DNA of 64,000 bases from Campylobacter concisus (GCF_003048595.2 NZ_CP049270.1:558001-622000), one strand, 5' to 3'; positions 1 through 9,173 are shown, counted from the first letter of the stretch. Made by a program: numbers and translations. The notes: generated from the sequence alone by a model not told the origin.

Positions 1-1349
1 GGACCTGCAATGTCGAGGTGTAGCCACTTATCTTTGTACTCTTCTTTTATAAATTTAGCTAAAAACATGCCAGCTGTGATCGCGCCGCCATATCTACTTG
101 ATGCACAATTACTAACGTCTGCGATCTGGCTTTTGATAAGCTCGCTAAGATAAGGGTTAAAATCAAGCGTAGTTGCTAGCTCACCACTGTCTTTTATCTT
201 GTTTTTAAACTCACTTTTTAGGCTCTCGCTGTTGCCCATGATGCCTGTTGTGTACTCGCCAAGCCCCACGACGCAAGCGCCAGTTAGGGTTGCCATATCT
301 ATTAAAATGTCTGGCTTAAAGTCCTGTGCGTAACTTAGGCAGTCAGCTAGCACTAAACGTCCTTCTGCATCGGTGTTTCTAACCTCTATGCTAACGCCAC
401 TTCTTGAAATTAGCACATCATCAGGCTTATAAGCGTTGCCGCCGATCATATTTTCAGTAGCGCCTAAAATGGCATGAATTTCAAATGGTAAATTTAACTC
501 CGCTGCGCCTTTTATGATGCCAAGAGCCGCTGCTGCACCGCTTTTGTCTGATTTCATAGTGAGCATATAATCAGCCGGCTTTAAGCTAAGGCCACCGCTA
601 TCGTATGTTAGGCCTTTGCCGACAAAGATTATGCGTTTTTTAGACTTTTTAGATTTGTAGGTTAGGTGAATGAGCCTTGGCTTATGCACGCTTGCACGAT
701 TTACCGCCAAAAATGCGTTCATATTCTCTTTTGCTAGAAATTTCTCGTCATAGACCTCGCATTTGATACTAGCGTGGCTCTTGGCCAAATTTTGCGCGTC
801 CTCGGCCATCTTTTGTGGTGTATAAATTTCTGGGATTTCATTTACGATATCTTTTGCAAAATTTGTAGCATTTGCTATTACCTCTGCCTCTTTAAAGCTC
901 TCATTTGCTGCCTTTAGATCGACCTTTTTGCCAGCAAATTCTTCAGTAGAAAAGATGATCTCTTTAAGGGTGTATTTCTCTTTTTTTTCTTTATACTTGT
1001 TAAATTCATAGCTTCCAAGCAAAAAGCCCTCAGCTAGCGCCTCAAAGCTTAGTTTTGGACAATCTGCTATGTATGAAGCTAGCTTAATACTCTTAATATT
1101 TAGCGATTTTAGCGCGTTATAGGCCTTTGCTGCCGCAAGCCTTAGTTCATCAAATTCTAGCTTAGCAAGTGGTACGTAAGCCCTTTTTACCTCGCTTAGA
1201 ATGAGGACGCTCTCACCTTTATAATTATTAAATTTAATAGCCTCTTTATCGCTTACGAATTTATGTTTTAAGTCCTTATCTACTACGAAAATTAGTTCAA
1301 TATCAGCTTTTATATCTTTTAACTTTTTATCAACTATTTGAAACTGCAT
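1..1349 (-). CDS. pepA: Leucyl aminopeptidase PepA, 3' end outside window
   Basis: M17 family dizinc aminopeptidase, a cytosolic enzyme that removes N-terminal residues (typically Leu) from peptides. About 449 codons are visible from the ATG at 1349. The family is near 480-500 residues, so only the last few dozen are missing. Seen in the sequence: the catalytic domain with the M17 signature NTDAEGRL, the upstream metal-binding stretch VGKGLTYDSGG, and the active-site lysine region around MKSDKSGAAA. The N-terminal third is the less conserved domain. It is last in a minus-strand run rpiB / small protein / apt / dedA / pepA, and its start lies inside the dedA end (20 bp overlap), so it is probably translationally coupled. 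I recall the same order from other Campylobacter genomes. Identity is secure. Confidence 0.95.
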   Translation of the reverse strand, partial: MQFQIVDKKLKDIKADIELIFVVDKDLKHKFVSDKEAIKFNNYKGESVLILSEVKRAYVPLAKLEFDELRLAAAKAYNALKSLNIKSIKLASYIADCPKLSFEALAEGFLLGSYEFNKYKEKKEKYTLKEIIFSTEEFAGKKVDLKAANESFKEAEVIANATNFAKDIVNEIPEIYTPQKMAEDAQNLAKSHASIKCEVYDEKFLAKENMNAFLAVNRASVHKPRLIHLTYKSKKSKKRIIFVGKGLTYDSGGLSLKPADYMLTMKSDKSGAAAALGIIKGAAELNLPFEIHAILGATENMIGGNAYKPDDVLISRSGVSIEVRNTDAEGRLVLADCLSYAQDFKPDILIDMATLTGACVVGLGEYTTGIMGNSESLKSEFKNKIKDSGELATTLDFNPYLSELIKSQIADVSNCASSRYGGAITAGMFLAKFIKEEYKDKWLHLDIAG

Positions 1350-1935
1350 GTCTTCTGTCTCTCCTTTCGTTTAAAATTTTATTTTCAATGCGCTTAAATG
1401 CATAGATCAAAAGCCCCATAAATATAGCAACTACTGGGATAGCGACGTACCAGTGCTCTTTTGCTTTTTGAAGTAGCACAAGTATATGCTCGCCAAGTAT
1501 CCAAGCAGGTATGGTGGTGATCGCCGCCCAGCACCAGGCGCTGATCAAATTTATAAAGGCGTATTTTTTAGCATCATAGCCGGTAAGTCCTATGCAAAGC
1601 GGTATGATGACACGAAAGCCGTACATGTAGCGCTGTAAAAAGATGATCGGCCAGCCGTATTTTTTCAGCATTATGTGCGCCACTGCAAATTTTCTCCGCT
1701 GCGCGTGGAGCCTTTTTGCGATGTATTTTTTATTGTAACGGCCAAGATAGAAGTAAATTTGATCTCCCACAAAGCCTCCAAGTCCAGCCACAAAGATAGC
1801 AAGCGCGATGTGCATATGAGTGGTGTGAGCGAGAATTCCAGCCATTATTAAGGCCATTTCGCCTTCCATGATACACCAGACAAAAAGTATGATGTAGCCG
1901 TACTCTTTAAGCAGTTCTATAAAAAACTCTTCCAT
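1330..1935 (-). CDS. DedA family inner-membrane protein
   Basis: 201-residue polytopic membrane protein of the DedA / SNARE-associated family. Members are proposed lipid (undecaprenyl-phosphate or phospholipid) flippases or transporters needed for envelope and proton-motive-force homeostasis. Visible features: an N-terminal re-entrant type segment with the family's acidic residue (about residues 12-30, CIMEGEMALI), the conserved glycine-rich patch GGFVGDQIYFYLGR (about 52-65), a positively charged motif RYMYGFRVIIPLCIGL (about 102-117), and hydrophobic segments near the C-terminus. The start has AGAGG eight bases upstream. It sits one base after the apt stop and overlaps the pepA start, so it is inside the rpiB-apt-pepA operon. 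The transported substrate cannot be told from the sequence. Confidence 0.9.
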   Translation of the reverse strand: MEEFFIELLKEYGYIILFVWCIMEGEMALIMAGILAHTTHMHIALAIFVAGLGGFVGDQIYFYLGRYNKKYIAKRLHAQRRKFAVAHIMLKKYGWPIIFLQRYMYGFRVIIPLCIGLTGYDAKKYAFINLISAWCWAAITTIPAWILGEHILVLLQKAKEHWYVAIPVVAIFMGLLIYAFKRIENKILNERRDRRHAVSNS

Positions 1936-1936
1936 T

Positions 1937-2485
1937 CTAAACCTCTAAAACGCTGTAAATTTTAGTAAGCGACTTTAGCTTTTCGCTACCTTTTAGATCA
2001 ACTAGATCTACGATAAAGCACGCTTCTACGCAGGTTGCGTTAGTTTGATTGATAAGCTCGACTGAAGCCTTTGCAGTGCCTCCAGTGGCTATGAGATCGT
2101 CCATCAAAAGCACTCTAGCGCCCACTTTTTCTCCAAAAGCATCGATGTGAATTTGCACTTCATCGACGCCATACTCTAGGCTATATTTTTGAGAAAGCGT
2201 GATAAAAGGCAGTTTTTTTGGCTTGCGTATCGGCACAAAAGGAAGCCTTAGCCTTGCTGCAAGCGCTGCGCCAAAGATGAAGCCACGAGACTCGATACCA
2301 GCGATGTAGTCGATCTTTGCATCCTCATATCTAGCCACTAAATGATCTATCAAAAAGTTAAATGCTTCTTTGTTGTTTAGTAGTGTCGTGATGTCGCGAA
2401 AGACTATGCCAGGCTTTGGAAAGTCGTTTATGCAGCGAATAGAGTTTATTAAAAATTCTTTGCCTTTTTGATCTAAAATTTTCAT
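1937..2485 (-). CDS. apt: Adenine phosphoribosyltransferase
   Basis: Purine salvage enzyme that converts adenine plus PRPP to AMP and pyrophosphate in the cytosol. The 182-residue length is typical. Visible motifs: the N-terminal [18 protein letters not shown] block common to Apt proteins, [11 protein letters not shown] in the middle, and the PRPP-binding loop [16 protein letters not shown] near residues 125-140. The start is preceded by AAGGA. It is 20 bp after a small membrane protein and 1 bp before dedA, so it is co-transcribed with both. Confidence 0.95.
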   Translation of the reverse strand: MKILDQKGKEFLINSIRCINDFPKPGIVFRDITTLLNNKEAFNFLIDHLVARYEDAKIDYIAGIESRGFIFGAALAARLRLPFVPIRKPKKLPFITLSQKYSLEYGVDEVQIHIDAFGEKVGARVLLMDDLIATGGTAKASVELINQTNATCVEACFIVDLVDLKGSEKLKSLTKIYSVLEV

Positions 2486-2505
2486 AATTTTCCTTAAATT
2501 TGATC

Positions 2506-2838
2506 TTATAGCAACGCTTCGATCTTGCCCTCAAGCTCACGAATGCGCTGTCTTAGCTTATCGTTTTCTAAACGGTACTGGGAATTTCTTGTGCGAAGCG
2601 AGGTCACGTCGTTTTTAGTTTTGTTTAGCTCGTCTGTTAAGATGTCGATGTTGCCTAGACTTCGTTGAAGTTGGATCTGAAATTTTCTTATGACGACCTC
2701 GGTGTCTTGGAGGTTATTTTTCATAAAATCTTTTGTTGCACGCTCTTTTTTTAGAAGCGTTTTGAAGTAAAAAACCATGACAGTTAGGTAGATCGCAGCA
2801 CAAACAAGAGCGGTAAAAACGATCCACTCGCCTATCAT
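2506..2838 (-). CDS. Small membrane-anchored coiled-coil protein
   Basis: 110-residue hypothetical protein. Residues 1-25 form a single hydrophobic segment ([20 protein letters not shown]). The rest is a charged, heptad-like region rich in Lys, Glu, Leu, Asn and Arg, with [13 protein letters not shown] and [15 protein letters not shown], which looks like a parallel coiled coil. It is probably an inner-membrane protein with a cytoplasmic helix. I do not know its function. The start overlaps the rpiB stop by 3-4 bases (ATGA type), and apt follows after 20 bp. It is a stable member of this operon in Campylobacter as far as I recall. Confidence 0.8.
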   Translation of the reverse strand: MIGEWIVFTALVCAAIYLTVMVFYFKTLLKKERATKDFMKNNLQDTEVVIRKFQIQLQRSLGNIDILTDELNKTKNDVTSLRTRNSQYRLENDKLRQRIRELEGKIEALL

Positions 2839-3278
2839 TTGGCTTCCTCAAGCTCTATTTTTTTGACTCTTCTTTCGTGTCTGCCGCCTGTAAACTCTGT
2901 CTTTAAAAATGTTTCAAGTGCTGCTGCAGCCACGCCAGCTCCAATAACCCTTGCTCCAAAAGCGATAACGTTTGCGTCGTTGTGTTCTCTTGCAAGTCTA
3001 GCGGTAAATTCGTCGTGACAAAGGGCACACCTTACGTTTTCATGCCTGTTTGCAGCGATTGATATGCCAATACCTGTGCCACAAATGAGCACGCCGTAGC
3101 AGTTAGGCTCAAGCTTGCTCGCTAGCAAATGCGCATAGTCAGGGTAATCAACGCTATTTTTGTCATTCGTACCAAGGTCAATGGCTTCATGTCCAAGCTT
3201 TTCTATGACTTCTTTTAGCTCTGCCTTAAGCTCTACTCCAGCGTGATCGCAAGCGATAAAAATTTTATCTATTTTCAT
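2835..3278 (-). CDS. rpiB: Ribose-5-phosphate isomerase B
   Basis: Interconverts ribose-5-phosphate and ribulose-5-phosphate in the pentose phosphate pathway. I place the start at the ATG at 3278 (MKIDKIFIACDHAG), giving 147 residues, the usual RpiB length. The frame is open further upstream but that extension has no RpiB similarity and runs into the divergent gene. Visible: the ACDHAG phosphate-binding motif (residues 8-13), the catalytic-cysteine block GVLICGTGIGISIAANR (about 66-82), and HNDANVIAFGARV (about 102-114). It heads the minus-strand rpiB-apt-dedA-pepA operon with a TATAAT hexamer 26 bp upstream. Confidence 0.95.
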   Translation of the reverse strand: MKIDKIFIACDHAGVELKAELKEVIEKLGHEAIDLGTNDKNSVDYPDYAHLLASKLEPNCYGVLICGTGIGISIAANRHENVRCALCHDEFTARLAREHNDANVIAFGARVIGAGVAAAALETFLKTEFTGGRHERRVKKIELEEAK

Positions 3279-3303
3279 GAAAAATCCAATAAATTTTTTG
3301 CAG

Positions 3304-3309
3304 ATTATA
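3304..3309 (-). promoter_or_regulatory. Candidate -10 element for the rpiB operon
   Basis: A perfect TATAAT reads on the minus strand 26 bp upstream of the rpiB start. Campylobacter housekeeping promoters rely mainly on the -10 region, so I propose this as the rpiB operon promoter. No clear -35 is visible. Placement is inference. Confidence 0.45.
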
Positions 3310-3356
3310 GTCAAAGTTGCATTAAAATAAAATTTTGCTTGCATGTGAGAAAAGGC

Positions 3357-3362
3357 TATAAT
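3357..3362 (+). promoter_or_regulatory. Candidate -10 element for the DUF4139 gene
   Basis: A perfect TATAAT on the plus strand lies 27 bp before the ATG at 3389, followed by an AAAGGG Shine-Dalgarno. It is divergent from the rpiB -10 element about 50 bp away. Inference from consensus and spacing only. Confidence 0.45.
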
Positions 3363-3388
3363 TTTAGAAATTTTTAAAAGGGAAAAAT

Positions 3389-4774
3389 ATGAAAAAGACG
3401 CTCTTTTTAATGGCTTCAGTGCTAGCCTTTGCAAATGAAAATCTAATAGAGATCTACACAGATCAAACCATCATCACTCAAAAATTTAGTGACGCAAACA
3501 GCTCTTTTAGCGCCTTTGTGCCAGAGGGTGTGGAGAGTGAGAGCATCACTATAAATGGGGATTGTGACGCGAATGCTAATCTAAAAAAGATCAGCGAAGA
3601 AAATAACCCAAGTTATATAAAATGGAAGCAAGAAGTTGTAAATTTAAATAATAAACTTGAGGCGCTAAATGCAAGAGGTAGGTTTATAGAGCAAGCTTTG
3701 ATAGGAGAAAATAAAAGTAACGATGTGACAAAAAGAGCTGAGGAGTTTTATAAATTTAGCCTAGAAAATATCGAGAAAATTTCAGCTGCTAAAAGTGAGC
3801 TTGAAGCGCTTAAAGAAAATGAGCCAAAGAGCGAAATGGCTGGATTTTTGCAGCTTGATATGAAATTTGCTTGCAGCCCAAAAGAGGCGACGCTTTCATA
3901 TATGGATGATGAGGCGCCAAAGACGCTAAATGAAATTTATGCGGATACAAAAAACAAAAATATCTTAATAAAACAAGAAATTTTGCTCACTAACCCATAT
4001 GCTAGTGAAGTTAAAAATTTAAAGCTCGCTATCTATCCAACCAGATATCAAAAGGCTCTTGCGCCAAATAGTTTTTATCCTTGGTACGAGGAGAGCGAGG
4101 CAGAGGCTGCTAGTTACGGCGCTTCAAAAAATATGCTAAGAGCTGCAAAAGTCACTGCTGAGGTCGCTGATATGCGTGTGCAAAGAGATGAGAATGAATT
4201 TGCCAAAATTTGGAAGATAGATGGGATAAATTTAGCAAAAGGCGAGAGTAAATATATAACTTACGATACACAAAAAATGGATGCAAATTTTAGCGTTTTT
4301 GCTGATTTTTACGGCTCACTAAAGGCATATAACGTAGCTAGCTTTAAGCTAAATGACGATCTAACTCCAGCTAAAACGCAGTTTTACGTTAATGGTGTGA
4401 GTGTTGGTAGTCCTAGCGAGTTTGAGATGAAAGCAAAAGATGAGCCAGTGCAGTTATTCTTAGGACAAAACGAGCTAATTGAGCTTAAAAAAGAGCGATT
4501 AAATAAATTTAAAAAGAGCTCGCTTCTTGGCAAAGACCGCATAAGCGAAGAGGGCTATAAGATAAGTGTCAAAAATAGTTCAAGTAAAAGTGTCGATGTC
4601 ACCTTGGTTGATCGCGTGCCAGTATCTGCTGACGAGGCGGTAAAGGTCGAGATAAAGGGCTTTGATAAAAAAGATATCAGCAAAGATGGCAAGGTGGAGC
4701 TTAAATTTAGCCTTGCACCAAAAGAGGAATTTAAAAAAGAGTACTATTATAAGATCACAAAGCCAAAAATTTAG
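3389..4774 (+). CDS. Secreted DUF4139 domain protein
   Basis: 461-residue exported protein. An N-terminal signal peptide (MKKTLFLMASVLAFA) is followed by a region starting with a short strand-rich segment, a predicted coiled coil (about residues 75-135, with VVNLNNKLEALNAR) and a C-terminal half resembling DUF4139. The end of the protein (YKISVKNSSSKSVDVTLVDR, then VPVSADEAVKVE, then KVELKFSLAPKEE) is the typical DUF4139 C-terminal beta structure. This family includes proteins once labelled mucoidy inhibitor A, and the biochemical role is unknown. It is monocistronic: divergent from rpiB, and its stop lies inside a perfect 26-bp palindrome shared with the convergent gene. Family call is fairly sure, function is not. 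Confidence 0.8.
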   Translation: MKKTLFLMASVLAFANENLIEIYTDQTIITQKFSDANSSFSAFVPEGVESESITINGDCDANANLKKISEENNPSYIKWKQEVVNLNNKLEALNARGRFIEQALIGENKSNDVTKRAEEFYKFSLENIEKISAAKSELEALKENEPKSEMAGFLQLDMKFACSPKEATLSYMDDEAPKTLNEIYADTKNKNILIKQEILLTNPYASEVKNLKLAIYPTRYQKALAPNSFYPWYEESEAEAASYGASKNMLRAAKVTAEVADMRVQRDENEFAKIWKIDGINLAKGESKYITYDTQKMDANFSVFADFYGSLKAYNVASFKLNDDLTPAKTQFYVNGVSVGSPSEFEMKAKDEPVQLFLGQNELIELKKERLNKFKKSSLLGKDRISEEGYKISVKNSSSKSVDVTLVDRVPVSADEAVKVEIKGFDKKDISKDGKVELKFSLAPKEEFKKEYYYKITKPKI

Positions 4775-4793
4775 AGCAAATTTGCTCTAAATT
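4768..4793. terminator. Bidirectional hairpin at convergent gene ends
   Basis: A perfect 26-bp palindrome (half-site AATTTAGAGCAAA) that contains the TAG of the upstream plus-strand gene and touches the TAA of the convergent minus-strand protease gene. It has no long U-tract, so termination strength is uncertain. Confidence 0.6.
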
Positions 4794-5449
4794 TAGCCAT
4801 TTATAAAGGCGCTTGCGATATCTAAAACGTATCTTGTCGGATAAAAGATAGTATCTTTTAAAGGCGAAATTAGGATGATGATAAGGATGACAAAGCCATA
4901 TCTTGAGATGCCCTCAAGCTTTTCTGCCAGTGCGTGAAAGCCAAAATTTCTAAGCGCATACTCGAGCGCGTGAAAGCCGTCAAGTGGTGGGATCGGATAG
5001 AGGTTAAAGATGGCTAACATCAAATTTAAAAGCGCAAGCGTAAATAAAAACTGAAGTAAAATTTCAAAGGTTTCTATGTTTAGCAAAGCTTTTAACACAA
5101 AAAGCGACAAGATGCCTAGGATTATGTTGTAGCAAATGCCAGCTAGACTTACGTAGATAGCTGCCTTGTATCCGCCATTTCGCACGACTGTGTAGGTATT
5201 TACAGGCACTGGTTTTGCCCAGCCAAACATCATGCCAGTGCTTAGATAAAGCACCAGTGGCACGATGATAGTGCCAACAAGATCGATGTGTTTTATAGGA
5301 TTTATGCTAAGTCTGCCAAGGCTTTTTGCGGTGTTGTCGCCAAATTTATAAGCGACATAGCCATGAGCGATCTCGTGGCCTACGATGGCGATTATTAAAG
5401 AGATGACGATAGTTGCGACTTTTATGGGATCAAAATTAGTGAAGTCCAT
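4793..5449 (-). CDS. Site-2 protease family (M50) membrane metalloprotease
   Basis: 218-residue polytopic membrane protein of the small S2P/M50 subgroup. The zinc-binding HEIAHGY motif lies in the first membrane helix (about residues 26-32). The second metal-ligand motif, NLYPIPPLDGFHALE, lies near residue 150. Unlike RseP, it has no PDZ domain. Family members cleave substrates within the membrane, and the substrate here is unknown. I chose the ATG at 5449 because GGAG sits six bases upstream; a TTG three bases earlier is also in frame. It overlaps the end of lepB by 14 bp, so it is downstream in the folD-lepB unit. Family identity is sure. Confidence 0.9.
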   Translation of the reverse strand: MDFTNFDPIKVATIVISLIIAIVGHEIAHGYVAYKFGDNTAKSLGRLSINPIKHIDLVGTIIVPLVLYLSTGMMFGWAKPVPVNTYTVVRNGGYKAAIYVSLAGICYNIILGILSLFVLKALLNIETFEILLQFLFTLALLNLMLAIFNLYPIPPLDGFHALEYALRNFGFHALAEKLEGISRYGFVILIIILISPLKDTIFYPTRYVLDIASAFING

Positions 5450-6341
5450 CAACTTCTCCCTCTTTTAGAGCTTGTTTTGTGAAAAACTCATCATTTTCTA
5501 TCGTATCTACAAAGCGTCCGATACGCTCCCAGCGCACATTGTAGTTGCTATCCCAGCTAAAATAAATAAACCAAGGCTGACCGACTATGTCCTTGTAAGC
5601 CACGCTTCCCCAAAAACGGCTGTCGTTTGAGTGATCGCGGTTGTCACCTATCATAAAGTATTCATTTTTTGGCACTTTTACGTAAAATGCATTAAAGTTA
5701 AAATTTGGATTTTGCGGTAGTGAGCTAATGAGCGCTGGCTTCATAAAAACGTTTGATTTGTTTGTATTTAGCATGAAAACCATCTGCTCAAATAAATTTA
5801 CATTTTCATCGTAATGGATGCCACTAAATCTATATGGCTCTTTTATGAAAAGTTTGCCATCAAGCTCGGCTACATCGCTGCATGAGTAGCCAAATTTACT
5901 CTCTTTGCCATTTAAATTCTCTCGGCAGTTTGCCTTTATGAAGCTATCCCCCTCTTTTGGACGCAAATACAAGGCTTTTTCGGTAAATACTATCTCATCT
6001 TCGCTTGTGGCAAAGCAGCGTTTTACAAAGTGGGTCTTTTCGTCTTTTGGATAACGAAAGACGACTATATCTCCTCTTTCTGGGCCACTGCCTGTGACAA
6101 GATGTCCGTTGTCATTTAACTCAGGTAAAATTTTTACTTCAAGCCACGGAATTCTTGGTGTTGGTATGCCATAAACAAATTTTTTTGCAAATAAAAAATC
6201 ACCAACCAAAAGCGTATTTTTCATCGAACCAGACGGGATAACAAAGGCTTGAGCTATGAAAAATATAACAAAAAGCACGATGATGACAGTGCCTGTCCAG
6301 CTCGAGCAAAAGTCATAAAATTTAGTAAAAAATTTTTTCAT
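5436..6341 (-). CDS. lepB: Signal peptidase I
   Basis: Membrane serine protease that removes Sec/Tat signal peptides from exported proteins. The 301 residues begin with one transmembrane helix (about 14-33). The catalytic Ser is in IPSGSM (S39) and the general-base Lys is in THFVKR (K107), with box D RGDIVVFRYPKDEK just before it. The conserved C-terminal box GDNRDHSNDSRFWG is present. A long insertion between the catalytic Lys and box E is typical for epsilonproteobacterial LepB. It lies 2 bp downstream of folD and overlaps the M50 protease gene. I recall folD-lepB linkage in C. jejuni as well. Confidence 0.97.
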   Translation of the reverse strand: MKKFFTKFYDFCSSWTGTVIIVLFVIFFIAQAFVIPSGSMKNTLLVGDFLFAKKFVYGIPTPRIPWLEVKILPELNDNGHLVTGSGPERGDIVVFRYPKDEKTHFVKRCFATSEDEIVFTEKALYLRPKEGDSFIKANCRENLNGKESKFGYSCSDVAELDGKLFIKEPYRFSGIHYDENVNLFEQMVFMLNTNKSNVFMKPALISSLPQNPNFNFNAFYVKVPKNEYFMIGDNRDHSNDSRFWGSVAYKDIVGQPWFIYFSWDSNYNVRWERIGRFVDTIENDEFFTKQALKEGEVDGLH

Positions 6342-6343
6342 TA

Positions 6344-7204
6344 TTACGCTCTTTTGTGGCTAGCTATCTTAGCTTGGGCTGCAAGGATTGTGTTGTTTAA
6401 AAGCATAGCAATCGTCATAGGACCCACGCCACCAGGAACTGGTGTGATGTATGAGCATTTTGGTGCGACCTCGTCAAAATCCACATCGCCTACAAGTCTG
6501 CCATCATCGAGTCTATTTATGCCCACATCAACGACTACTGCGCCATCTTTTACCATGTCAGCCTTTAAGAAAAATGGCTTGCCAATGGCCGCGACGATGA
6601 GGTCGGCATTTTTGCAAATTTCTTTTAAATTTTTAGTCTTGCTGTGAGTCACGGTAACGGTTGCTGAAGCGTTTAAAAGCAAATTTGCCATAGGCTTGCC
6701 AACGATATTACTTCTACCTATAACAACCGCGTTTAGTCCAGTCACATCAATGTCATACTCTTTTAAAATTTCCATTACGCCAAGCGGTGTGCAAGGCACA
6801 AAGCCATCTAATCCACTAACAAGTTTGCCGACATTTACAGCGTGAAAGCCATCTACGTCTTTTGCTGGATCGATCGTTGCCAAAACGGTATTTGTATCTA
6901 TATGTTTTGGAAGTGGCAACTGCACCAAGATGCCGTGGATACTATCGTCTAAATTTAGCACATTTATAAGTGCTAGAAGCTCTGCTTGGGTTGTATTTTC
7001 GCTTAGACGGTGAGCCACGCTTTTTATGCCGTATTCGTTGCAGGCTTTTTCTTTGGCTCTAACGTATGTTTGAGATGCTTTGTCTTCGCCTACTAAGATA
7101 ACAGCTAGGGTTGGTTCTACGCCAAATTTTTTTAGTTCTTCAGCTCTTACTTTTACGCTTTCTTTGACCTTTAAAGATACGGCTTTGCCGTCTAAAATTT
7201 TCAT
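6344..7204 (-). CDS. folD: Bifunctional methylene-THF dehydrogenase / methenyl-THF cyclohydrolase
   Basis: Cytosolic one-carbon enzyme that interconverts 5,10-methylene-, methenyl- and 10-formyl-tetrahydrofolate using NADP. Its 286 residues are the normal length. Visible: the catalytic Y..AKEKAC motif ([10 protein letters not shown], about residues 47-56), [15 protein letters not shown], the Rossmann region [15 protein letters not shown], and the C-terminal signature [15 protein letters not shown]. The start at 7204 has AAGGA upstream. It is the first gene of folD-lepB-M50 protease, divergent from the cytochrome/hemL operon. Confidence 0.97.
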   Translation of the reverse strand: MKILDGKAVSLKVKESVKVRAEELKKFGVEPTLAVILVGEDKASQTYVRAKEKACNEYGIKSVAHRLSENTTQAELLALINVLNLDDSIHGILVQLPLPKHIDTNTVLATIDPAKDVDGFHAVNVGKLVSGLDGFVPCTPLGVMEILKEYDIDVTGLNAVVIGRSNIVGKPMANLLLNASATVTVTHSKTKNLKEICKNADLIVAAIGKPFFLKADMVKDGAVVVDVGINRLDDGRLVGDVDFDEVAPKCSYITPVPGGVGPMTIAMLLNNTILAAQAKIASHKRA

Positions 7205-7243
7205 ATTGGATCCTTATTTAAAAGCTTTTTTAATCACAAGGGT

Positions 7244-7254
7244 GGTATCATACC
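7244..7254. promoter_or_regulatory. Overlapping divergent -10 elements, folD / cytochrome operons
   Basis: GGTATCATACC is an odd-length perfect inverted repeat. On the plus strand it gives TATCAT preceded by TGG (an extended -10), 37 bp before the cytochrome gene. On the minus strand it gives TATGAT, about 40 bp before folD. The two promoters would overlap. Inference from consensus only. Confidence 0.35.
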
Positions 7255-7287
7255 TAAAATTAAATTAAATTTTTAAAAGAGAGGTTT

Positions 7288-7893
7288 ATGCGGTCTGTTT
7301 TTTTGATTTTGCTTTTTTGTGTGGCGATTTTTAGTGCTGATTTTATTACAAAGACCGAGTACGCCAAGATGCTATACCTAAATCCACGTGGCATAGGATG
7401 TGACAAATGTCACGGTACAAAGGGCGAGGGCAGTCTCATATCTAAATACAAACACTTTGACAAAAAAGCAAACAAAACAGTTGACGATGAGCTTAGAGCG
7501 CCAAAGATAAATGATATAGATTTTGAGAGCTTTAAAGCCGCTTTAACAAAGCCAAAAGGTGTCATGCCAAGCTACTTTTTGACAGATGAGGAGACAACCA
7601 TCCTTTATGAGTACATCACAAATAAGATGAAAACTCCTGCAAAGGCGGCAAAAGCGCAAAATTTAGCCAAGCCCACAGTACCTGAAGCTACACAAAAACA
7701 GCCAGAGCAATCTGCCAAAGCCGCCCCTTCTACAAAACCAGCAGAGCCAGCTAAGACTACCACGGCTAAGCCAGCTGAGTCAGCAAAAACTGCTACTACG
7801 CAAGCACCAAAGTCGCCAGCAAAACCAGCTGCAAACCCAAAAGATAATCAAAAGACAAATTTAAAACCACAAAATCAAAAGGATAAAAAATGA
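7288..7893 (+). CDS. Periplasmic monoheme cytochrome c with low-complexity tail
   Basis: 201 residues. Signal peptide (about 1-17, ending FSADF), then a small cytochrome c fold with one heme site CDKCHG (about residues 38-43) and a likely methionine ligand in GVMPSYFLT. The c-type domain ends near residue 115. The last 80 or so residues are almost only Ala, Pro, Lys, Thr, Gln and Ser in imperfect KPAEPAKTT-like repeats, a disordered linker or cell-wall-spanning tail. It is the first gene of a plus-strand operon and overlaps hemL by four bases (ATGA). The electron partner is unknown, and pairing with hemL may be only positional. I recall an equivalent periplasmic protein beside hemL in C. jejuni. 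Confidence 0.85.
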   Translation: MRSVFLILLFCVAIFSADFITKTEYAKMLYLNPRGIGCDKCHGTKGEGSLISKYKHFDKKANKTVDDELRAPKINDIDFESFKAALTKPKGVMPSYFLTDEETTILYEYITNKMKTPAKAAKAQNLAKPTVPEATQKQPEQSAKAAPSTKPAEPAKTTTAKPAESAKTATTQAPKSPAKPAANPKDNQKTNLKPQNQKDKK

Positions 7894-9173
7894 CAAATAA
7901 AGAGGCATTTAGCGAAGCCAAAAAATATATCCCAGGTGGCGTAAATTCGCCTGTTCGTGCATTTGGAAGCGTTGGTGGTGAGCCTGTGATGATAGACCAC
8001 GCAAAGGGCGCTTATCTATACGACGTCGAGGGCAAAAAATACCTTGATTTCATCCAAAGCTGGGGACCGCTCATATTTGGCCACTGTGACAAAGATATCG
8101 AAGAAGCTATCATCTCTGCTGTAAAACAAGGCGTATCTTACGGCGCGCCATCTCCAAAAGAGACCGCTCTAGCAAAGCTAATATGTGATGAGTTTAAACA
8201 AATAGATAAAATTCGCTTCGTAAGCTCTGGCACAGAGGCTACCATGAGCGCTATCAGAGTGGCTAGAGGATATTCTAAAAAAGATGGACTAATAAAATTT
8301 GAAGGCTGCTATCACGGACACAGCGATGCACTTCTTATCAAAGCAGGAAGTGGCGCAACGACATACGGCAATGCTTCAAGCAGCGGCGTGCCACAAGACG
8401 TTGTGAAAAACACCTATTTAGCAGTTTATAACGATATCGAGAGCGTAAAAGCTATCTTTGAAAATAATAAAGACAAAATAGGCGTCGTCATAATCGAGCC
8501 TATCGCTGGAAATATGGGGCTTGTGCCAGCTGATAAGAAATTTTTAGAGGAGCTTAGAGCGCTTTGCGATAAATTTGGCGCTGTGCTTATCCTTGATGAG
8601 GTTATGAGTGGCTTTAGAGCCTCACGCCTTGGCTCATATCCATTTCATGAGGTGGACGCTGATCTCATCACATTTGGCAAGGTTATAGGCGGAGGCATGA
8701 ACGTCGCTGCATTTGGTGGCAAGGCTAAGATCATGGACTGCTTAAGCCCAGATGGTGCTGTCTATCAAGCAGGCACGCTAAGTGGCAACCCAGTGGCTAT
8801 GAGCGCTGGTATAGCAGCGATTTCAAAGATAAATAGTGATCCAAATTTATACGCTAGACTCGAAAAACTTGCCACAAAACTGATGGCTGGCTTTAAAGAA
8901 GCTGCAAAAAGCGTTGGCATCACCATCCAAACTGATGTTCGTGGCTCGATGTTTGGCTACTTTTTTACAGATCATGCCGTGAAAAACTACGACGATGCGT
9001 TAAAGAGTGATACAAAGCTATTTGCTAAATTTCACCAAGCTATGCTTAAGCGTGGAATTTATCTAGCGCCAAGTCAGTTTGAGACTGGATTTGTCTGCGA
9101 TGCGATGAGTGAGGCGGATATCGATCTGGCGGTAAATGCAGCTAAAGAGGCATTTTTGGAGATAAAAGCTTAA
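7890..9173 (+). CDS. hemL: Glutamate-1-semialdehyde 2,1-aminomutase
   Basis: PLP-dependent enzyme that makes 5-aminolevulinate from glutamate-1-semialdehyde in the C5 route of tetrapyrrole synthesis. 427 residues, normal length. Visible: N-terminal [35 protein letters not shown], the PLP aspartate in [11 protein letters not shown], the PLP-lysine motif [11 protein letters not shown], and [12 protein letters not shown]. It starts inside the cytochrome stop and ends with its TAA sharing a base with the next start, so these genes are tightly coupled. Haem supply fits a window with several cytochromes. Confidence 0.97.
   Translation: MTNKEAFSEAKKYIPGGVNSPVRAFGSVGGEPVMIDHAKGAYLYDVEGKKYLDFIQSWGPLIFGHCDKDIEEAIISAVKQGVSYGAPSPKETALAKLICDEFKQIDKIRFVSSGTEATMSAIRVARGYSKKDGLIKFEGCYHGHSDALLIKAGSGATTYGNASSSGVPQDVVKNTYLAVYNDIESVKAIFENNKDKIGVVIIEPIAGNMGLVPADKKFLEELRALCDKFGAVLILDEVMSGFRASRLGSYPFHEVDADLITFGKVIGGGMNVAAFGGKAKIMDCLSPDGAVYQAGTLSGNPVAMSAGIAAISKINSDPNLYARLEKLATKLMAGFKEAAKSVGITIQTDVRGSMFGYFFTDHAVKNYDDALKSDTKLFAKFHQAMLKRGIYLAPSQFETGFVCDAMSEADIDLAVNAAKEAFLEIKA

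Noticed and set aside
3279-3434. Longer rpiB start, extending into the divergent DUF4139 gene
   Set aside because: The extra N-terminal 52 residues do not resemble RpiB and would overlap a well-supported divergent gene and both promoters. The ATG at 3278 gives the standard length.
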